Below are positions 59,669 through 64,000 of a DNA stretch of 64,000 nt, piece after piece. Position 1 is the first letter of the stretch. Each line of letters starts with the position of its first letter. The stretch covers positions 62,001 to 126,000 of the forward strand of contig DATDIL010000135.1 in NCBI GenBank assembly GCA_036521075.1. The letters are read 5' to 3'. The DNA is from DAIDKA01 sp036521075. Its GTDB lineage: Bacteria; Pseudomonadota; Gammaproteobacteria; Steroidobacterales; Steroidobacteraceae. Position numbers and translations under genes: made by a program. Below the pieces are notes generated by a model. The model was not told the DNA's origin. It ran no database searches and saw nothing but the letters and a program-made list of their open reading frames with translations.

Positions 59669-61864
59669 TCAGGGTTTTTCCAAATCGAACCGGTCCAGGT
59701 TCATCACCTTGTTCCAGGCAGAAACGAAATCCTGCGCGAACTTCTGCGTCGCATCGGTGGTCGCGTAGACCTCGGCAATGGCGCGCAGTTGCGAATGTGA
59801 CCCGAAGATGAGATCGACCCGGGTGCCGGTCCAGCGCAGTTGCCTGCTCTTGCGGTCTCGACCCTCGTAGGTACCCTCAGATCCGGCCGGCTGCCATTCT
59901 GTGCGCATGTCGAGCAAATTGACAAAGAAGTCATTGGTCAGCGTGCCAGGTTTCTTCGTAAGTACGCCGTGCTTGGACTGTCCCGCGTTGACGCCAAGTA
60001 CGCGTAGGCCGCCGATCAGCACCGTCAACTCCGGCGCACTCAGCTTCAGCAGTTGAGCACGATCGACCAGCGCTTCCTCGGGTGCCATTAGCTGCGCTCC
60101 GCTGCGCAGATAGTTGCGGAAGCCATCGGCAATCGGTTCAAGAGGAGCAAAGGAAGCAACATCGGTCTGCTCCTGCGTCGCATCCATACGGCCGGGCCGG
60201 AAGGGAACATGAACCTCGCTGCCGGCGTCCTTGGCTGCCTTTTCGATTGCGGCGCAGCCACCCAGCACGATCAGGTCGGCGAGCGAAACCTTTTCACCGC
60301 CGGCGCCTGAGGTGTTGAAGTCCTGCTGGATGGCCTCGAGCTGCGCCAGCACCGTCTTGAGCCGGGATGGCTCGTTGACTTCCCAGTCCTTTTGCGGTGC
60401 CAGCCGAATGCGCGCACCGTTGGCCCCCCCGCGTTTATCGGAACCGCGAAAGGTCGAAGCCGAGGCCCAGGCAGTCGAGACCAGTGCCGGAACGGACAAG
60501 CCGGACGCCAGGATCTTGGCCTTTAGAGCCGCGATCTGCGCGTCGCCGATCAGCGGATGGTTGACGGCGGGAATGGGGTCCTGCCAAATCAGCGTTTCCT
60601 TCGGCACCAGCGGGCCGAGGTAGCGGGCGATCGGCCCCATGTCGCGATGTGTGAGCTTGAACCAGGCGCGCGCGAAGGCATCCGCGAACTGCTCGGGGTG
60701 CTCGAAGAAGCGGCGCGAGATTTTCTCGTATGCCGGATCGAAGCGCAGCGACAGGTCGGTGGTGAGCATGGTGGGGACATGCCGTTTGGAGTTGTCGTGG
60801 GCGTCCGGCATGCTCGGGGGCGCATTTTTAGCCTTCCATTGCTGGGCGCCAGCCGGGCTCTTGGTCAGCTCCCACTCATGCTTGAAGAGGTTCTCGAAGA
60901 AGTGGTTGCTCCACTGGGTCGGCGTCTGCGACCAGGTCACTTCGGGCCCACCCGTGATGGCATCGGCGCCGACGCCGGTGCCGTGCTTGCTCCGCCACCC
61001 CAGACCCTGATCTTCGATGACCGCGCCCTCCGGTTCAGGGCCGACGAAGGACGGATCGCCGGCCCCGTGGGTTTTGCCGAATGTATGACCGCCGGCGATC
61101 AGCGCCACGGTCTCCTCGTCGTTCATCGCCATACGCCCGAACGTCTCCCGAATGTCGCGCGCGGCCGCGACGGGGTCCGGCTTACCGTTGGGCCCTTCCG
61201 GATTGACATAGATGAGGCCCATCTGCACGGCACCGAGAGGATTGCGCAGTTGGCGCTCGCCGCTATAGCGCTCATCGCCGAGCCAGGTTCCTTCCGGACC
61301 CCAGTAGAGTTCTTCGGGCTCCCAGGTGTCCGCGCGCCCGCCGCCGAAGCCAAAGGTCTTGAAGCCCATGGACTCGAGCGCGACATTGCCGGCGAGAATC
61401 ATGAGGTCGGCCCAGGACAACTTGCCGCCGTACCTTTGCTTGATGGGCCAGAGCAGCCGCCGCGCCTTGTCGAGATTGGCGTTGTCGGGCCAGCTGTTGA
61501 GCGGCGCGAAACGCTGCTGACCACCCCCGGCACCACCGCGGCCATCGGCGATGCGGTAGGTGCCCGCACTATGCCAGGCCATGCGAATGAAGAGGCCGCC
61601 ATAGTGGCCGAAATCGGCCGGCCACCACGGCTGCGAATCCGTCATCAGGGCATGCAGGTCCTTGATGACGGCCGTGAGGTCGAGGCTCTTGAACTGCGTG
61701 GCATAGTGGAACGATGGGCCCATCGGATTGGACTGCGGTGCGTGCTGGTTGAGGATCTGCACGTTCAGCTGGCGTGGCCACCACTCACGATTGGTGTGTC
61801 CCCGGGTGCCGCCCGCATAGGGACACTCGCCTTGCGCTGTCTTGCTGCTTTCCACAGTTGCCAT
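59669..61864 (-). CDS. katG: Catalase-peroxidase KatG
   Basis: The 731-residue bifunctional heme enzyme is full length. Distal Arg94, Trp97 and His98 lie in LFIRMAWHSAGTY, Tyr219 in MGLIYVNPEG and Met245 in FGRMAMND; together Trp97-Tyr219-Met245 form the KatG crosslink. Proximal His260 lies in AGGHTFGKTHG. These positions are each 10 lower than in M. tuberculosis KatG, confirming collinearity. It removes H2O2 by catalase and peroxidase reactions. It converges with kdpC. An oxidative-stress promoter would lie in the 61865-62170 spacer; no OxyR site was recognised by eye. Confidence 0.97.
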   Translation of the reverse strand: MATVESSKTAQGECPYAGGTRGHTNREWWPRQLNVQILNQHAPQSNPMGPSFHYATQFKSLDLTAVIKDLHALMTDSQPWWPADFGHYGGLFIRMAWHSAGTYRIADGRGGAGGGQQRFAPLNSWPDNANLDKARRLLWPIKQRYGGKLSWADLMILAGNVALESMGFKTFGFGGGRADTWEPEELYWGPEGTWLGDERYSGERQLRNPLGAVQMGLIYVNPEGPNGKPDPVAAARDIRETFGRMAMNDEETVALIAGGHTFGKTHGAGDPSFVGPEPEGAVIEDQGLGWRSKHGTGVGADAITGGPEVTWSQTPTQWSNHFFENLFKHEWELTKSPAGAQQWKAKNAPPSMPDAHDNSKRHVPTMLTTDLSLRFDPAYEKISRRFFEHPEQFADAFARAWFKLTHRDMGPIARYLGPLVPKETLIWQDPIPAVNHPLIGDAQIAALKAKILASGLSVPALVSTAWASASTFRGSDKRGGANGARIRLAPQKDWEVNEPSRLKTVLAQLEAIQQDFNTSGAGGEKVSLADLIVLGGCAAIEKAAKDAGSEVHVPFRPGRMDATQEQTDVASFAPLEPIADGFRNYLRSGAQLMAPEEALVDRAQLLKLSAPELTVLIGGLRVLGVNAGQSKHGVLTKKPGTLTNDFFVNLLDMRTEWQPAGSEGTYEGRDRKSRQLRWTGTRVDLIFGSHSQLRAIAEVYATTDATQKFAQDFVSAWNKVMNLDRFDLEKP

Positions 61865-62170
61865 GGTCGTCTCCTATCCTCGCCGGGTTCAGCCGCTTGC
61901 GGGTCGGCATCCAGAACGAAGCGGCTAGTTAATCTCCAGCGGCCGCGCTCTGACAAGCCTGATGAGCGTCACAGGAATGCTTGCCGCCGGTCAGATTGGC
62001 ACCCGACACCGCACATCATATCGGTGAGCGCCCCAATCCGTGTTTCCCCTGCAATACATTGATTAAATTGCATTTATTGTCGTAATTATCCACCCGTCGC
62101 GACACGCCAGCTTGGCGAAAATCACACTGAATGATACTGTGTAGCTATCAATGTAGCCGTAGGGAATGCG
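61865..62170. promoter_or_regulatory. Divergent intergenic region katG / vapBC with inverted repeats
   Basis: The 306-bp spacer holds TGCAAT at 62050-62055 and ATTGCA at 62067-62072, a 23-bp inverted repeat. A second element TGATACTGTGTAGCTATCA lies at about 62130-62148 with TGATA/TATCA arms, just before the vapB start at 62171, and is a good candidate for the autoregulatory VapBC operator. Nothing coding was seen. Confidence 0.45.
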
Positions 62171-62425
62171 ATGGCGCTCAATACACGCAGCGCGGAAGCT
62201 GAAGCCCTGGCAACCGAACTGGCGCGCCTCACAGGCGAGACGAAGACGCAGGCGGTGACCAAGGCGGTACGCGATCGACTGGAACGCGTGAAGCGCGGCC
62301 GCCACCATCGCTCGCTTGCCGACGAACTCGATACCATCGGCAAACACTGCGCGGCGCTGCCAGTCTTTGATCCGCGCTCCCCGGATGAAATCGTGGGCTA
62401 CGACGAACACGGACTACCGCGCTGA
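62171..62425 (+). CDS. vapB: VapB-type antitoxin
   Basis: An 84-residue antitoxin of the Rv0623/VapB (PSK) family: ALNTRSAEAEALATELARLTGETKTQAVTKAVRDRLER is the ribbon-helix-helix-type N-terminus, and the C-terminus (VFDPRSPDEIVGYDEHGLPR) is the toxin-binding tail with the family's DEIxGYDExGLP motif. It starts at ATG 62171 and its stop TGA overlaps the toxin ATG (TGATG). Confidence 0.93.
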   Translation: MALNTRSAEAEALATELARLTGETKTQAVTKAVRDRLERVKRGRHHRSLADELDTIGKHCAALPVFDPRSPDEIVGYDEHGLPR

Positions 62426-62775
62426 TGGTGCTCGACACATCGGCCGTGCTGGCCATCCTGTTTGATGAACCCGAGAGGCGCCTGTTCTCGGCGGCCAGCT
62501 TCGTGGAGACTTCAATGATTCTCGAGTCACGGCATGGCGCTGAAGGCGTGCGCGCGCTCGACCGTTTGCTGGCTGCGGCAACCGTGGAAATCGTCGCGGT
62601 TGACCTCGCCCAGGCCCAGGCCGCCCGAGAAGCGTTTCGACAATACGGCAAAGGCCGGCATCCGGCTGCACTTAGCTTCGGCGATTGTTTCCCCTACGCG
62701 CTCGCGAAATGCCGCGCCGAGCCGCTGCTGTTCAAGGGAGTAGATTTCTCACGCACGGACGTATTGTCTGCATAG
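62425..62775 (+). CDS. vapC: VapC-type PIN-domain ribonuclease toxin, shortened
   Basis: A 116-residue PIN-domain RNase. Acidic residues are Asp4 (VLDTSAV), Glu28 (ASFVETSMI) and Asp87 (LSFGDCFPYALAK). The usual VapC of this group is about 130 residues; the segment between EPE (15-17) and FSAASF is missing about 12-14 residues that form the first helical hairpin, so the toxin may be less active. It is coupled to vapB. VapC toxins cleave tRNA or rRNA. Confidence 0.9.
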   Translation: MVLDTSAVLAILFDEPERRLFSAASFVETSMILESRHGAEGVRALDRLLAAATVEIVAVDLAQAQAAREAFRQYGKGRHPAALSFGDCFPYALAKCRAEPLLFKGVDFSRTDVLSA

Positions 62776-62853
62776 CGATGCGTGATCAAGGCTGGCAGTT
62801 TTCGTGCCCGCGCCGCGCCGAACGGCGTATCTTAAGCCCGCCATGAGCACCTT

Positions 62854-64000
62854 ATGAATCGCGATCTGCGCAGTATGCCCGGCGCCCCAGCATCACCGCA
62901 GGGCCGGCGCCGACTCCTGCTCTGGCTTGTCCCGATCGTCGCCCTCATCGGCCTCGGTCTGTGCCTGTCCTATTACGTCGATGCGCTCTGGTTCGATTCC
63001 CTGGGGTATGCCTCCGTATTCTGGACTCGTCTCGACCTGCAGAGCCTGACCTTCATCGTGTTCGGCGTGCTCACCTTCGCGGTGCTCTACGGCGTGATCC
63101 GCGCGCTCCAGCCCGGCCGGCTCGCCGCGTTGATCGGCGACACGGTCTACATCAATCGGCAGCCGGTACGGCTGCCCCTGCAGGCGCTGCTGCGGCTGGT
63201 CGCCTTGGGCCTGCCGCTGCTGGTGGCGGTGCTCGCCGGTAGCAGCATGATGGATCGCTGGACCAGCTTCGCGCTCTACGTGCATGCCCCCACCGCGGCC
63301 AACGCACCGGACCCGATTTTCGGGCAACCCTTGAGCTTCTACCTCTTTACGTTGCCGGTATGGCAGCTGATCGCGGGCTGGTGGCTGACGCTGGCCCTGA
63401 TCGCCTGCGCGCTGGCGGGCCTGCTGCTTGCCCTCACCGGGGGCGCGGGCCTGTGGATCCGGCGGCCCGCGGGACCCGAACAGGCGCGGTTGTGGCGCGT
63501 GCTGGCCCTAAGCGTCGCGACGGTGCTGCTGGCGCTGGCGGCGCACGTGTATCTCGGTCGCTACGACCGGCTGTATCAGGAGGGCACGGTATTCTCCGGG
63601 GTCGATTACACCGACGCGCACGTGACACTGGTGGGATTGCTCGGCGTGTGCGCCGCGCTCGTCGCCGGTGCGCTCATCGCGCTGCTGTGCGCCGCGGCGA
63701 TGTTGGGCCGGCGCTGGCTTCTGGCCTCGCCGGCACCGGCCGTCGTCGTCTACCTGCTGGTCGGCGTGGCCGGCGGGTACGTCAACAGCTTCATCGTCAA
63801 ACCCAATCAACTGGTGCGCGAGCGCCCGTTCATCGCCCACAACATCGAGATGACGCGACGCGCCTACGCACTCGACCGCATCGAACCGCACCCCTTCCCG
63901 GCCGAGTCGACCATCGAGTCCGTGGATCCGCAGCACAACCAGCCGACGCTCCAGAACATCCGGCTGTGGGACTGGCGCGCGCTCCAGGACACGCTGCGCC
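62854..64000 (+). CDS. UPF0182 family integral membrane protein (3' truncated by window edge)
   Basis: The frame runs open from ATG 62854 to the end of the window (382 residues seen). The N-terminus reads RRLLLWLVPIVALIGLGLCL, then YYVDALWFDSLGYASVFWTR, the typical start of UPF0182 proteins, followed by more hydrophobic helices (VFGVLTFAVLYGVIRAL, LLRLVALGLPLLVAVLAGSS, WWLTLALIACALAGLLLALT) and PLSFYLFTLPVWQLI. The family has about seven N-terminal helices and a large soluble C-terminal region; function is not established. The remainder lies outside the window. Confidence 0.9.
   Translation, partial: MNRDLRSMPGAPASPQGRRRLLLWLVPIVALIGLGLCLSYYVDALWFDSLGYASVFWTRLDLQSLTFIVFGVLTFAVLYGVIRALQPGRLAALIGDTVYINRQPVRLPLQALLRLVALGLPLLVAVLAGSSMMDRWTSFALYVHAPTAANAPDPIFGQPLSFYLFTLPVWQLIAGWWLTLALIACALAGLLLALTGGAGLWIRRPAGPEQARLWRVLALSVATVLLALAAHVYLGRYDRLYQEGTVFSGVDYTDAHVTLVGLLGVCAALVAGALIALLCAAAMLGRRWLLASPAPAVVVYLLVGVAGGYVNSFIVKPNQLVRERPFIAHNIEMTRRAYALDRIEPHPFPAESTIESVDPQHNQPTLQNIRLWDWRALQDTLR

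Noticed and set aside
60557..62062. 501-residue plus-strand frame opposite katG
   Set aside because: katG is intact and fully collinear with known enzymes; the frame is an antisense artefact.
1..64000. CRISPR arrays, rRNA or tRNA genes, insertion sequences
   Set aside because: None was seen: no regular spaced repeats, no rRNA-like sequence, no transposase-like protein and no tRNA cloverleaf spotted by eye.

Overview
This is a GC-rich stretch of about 60 tightly packed genes. The gene content (NAD-linked formate dehydrogenase, aromatic-compound catabolism, GH51/GH35-type glycosidases, CocE hydrolase, tannase family, CopD, Kdp, KatG, VapBC) fits a free-living aerobic soil or water gammaproteobacterium, perhaps of the Steroidobacteraceae/Nevskiales/Xanthomonadales sphere. 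That placement is inference from gene repertoire, because there is no rRNA or tRNA in the window. No CRISPR array, prophage or intact insertion sequence was seen.

Layout. 1-7205 is a catabolic island: the end of an ABC exporter, a MarR regulator, a CmcJ/AsaB-type oxygenase, a two-domain NTF2-like protein overlapping a carotenoid/stilbene cleavage oxygenase, a divergent CocE/NonD hydrolase and a zinc alcohol dehydrogenase. 7209-9041 is a secreted class-C beta-lactamase-like hydrolase. 9302-18059 is a formate dehydrogenase locus: a fused NuoE-NuoF-like beta subunit, the alpha subunit with Cys-His active site, and cofactor genes mobB, modA, mobA, moeA and an unusual fdhD. 18084-26740 holds DUF190, CopD, an ABC-2 exporter pair, an O-methyltransferase, a quinone reductase, a nitrilase-fold protein, a CHAD/DUF3175 pair, a ModE-like regulator with a periplasmic-binding-protein-type domain, and a class I glutamine amidotransferase.

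26782-33864 looks like a plant cell wall module: a GH35-like glycosidase, GH51 arabinofuranosidase, 4-hydroxybenzoate hydroxylase (pobA), an AraC regulator and a tannase/feruloyl-esterase-family enzyme. This would suit removal of arabinose and phenolic esters from hemicellulose and channelling of 4-hydroxybenzoate to protocatechuate. 33977-36975 has a secreted unknown and a radical SAM protein. 37161-40422 encodes three exported proteins in a row, two NTF2-like and a Tat-exported short-chain dehydrogenase. 40654-43213 is a pair of MacB-type permeases preceded by a repeat-rich promoter region.

43232-46326 has a CGNR regulator and a divergent operon of two alpha/beta hydrolases and an SDR; one hydrolase and the SDR lack their normal catalytic residues. 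46858-48867 is a TIR-TM-TolB-TPR protein. 48868-49400 contains decayed gene ends (a HigA-like antitoxin relic and another fragment). 50134-52609 is a c-type cytochrome facing a probable membrane redox set with an internally repeated architecture and a 34-residue membrane protein. 53040-54857 is a lone MORC/Hsp90-like ATPase. 54937-59617 is kdpFABC with a small upstream ORF and no kdpDE. 59669-61864 is katG, 62171-62775 vapBC (toxin shorter than usual), and 62854 to the end is a UPF0182 membrane protein.

The best candidates for something undescribed are the tandem-repeat membrane redox module (50134-52609), the exported NTF2-like/Tat-SDR trio (37161-40422), and the formate dehydrogenase locus whose FdhD lacks the Cys-x-x-Cys sulfur-transfer motif.
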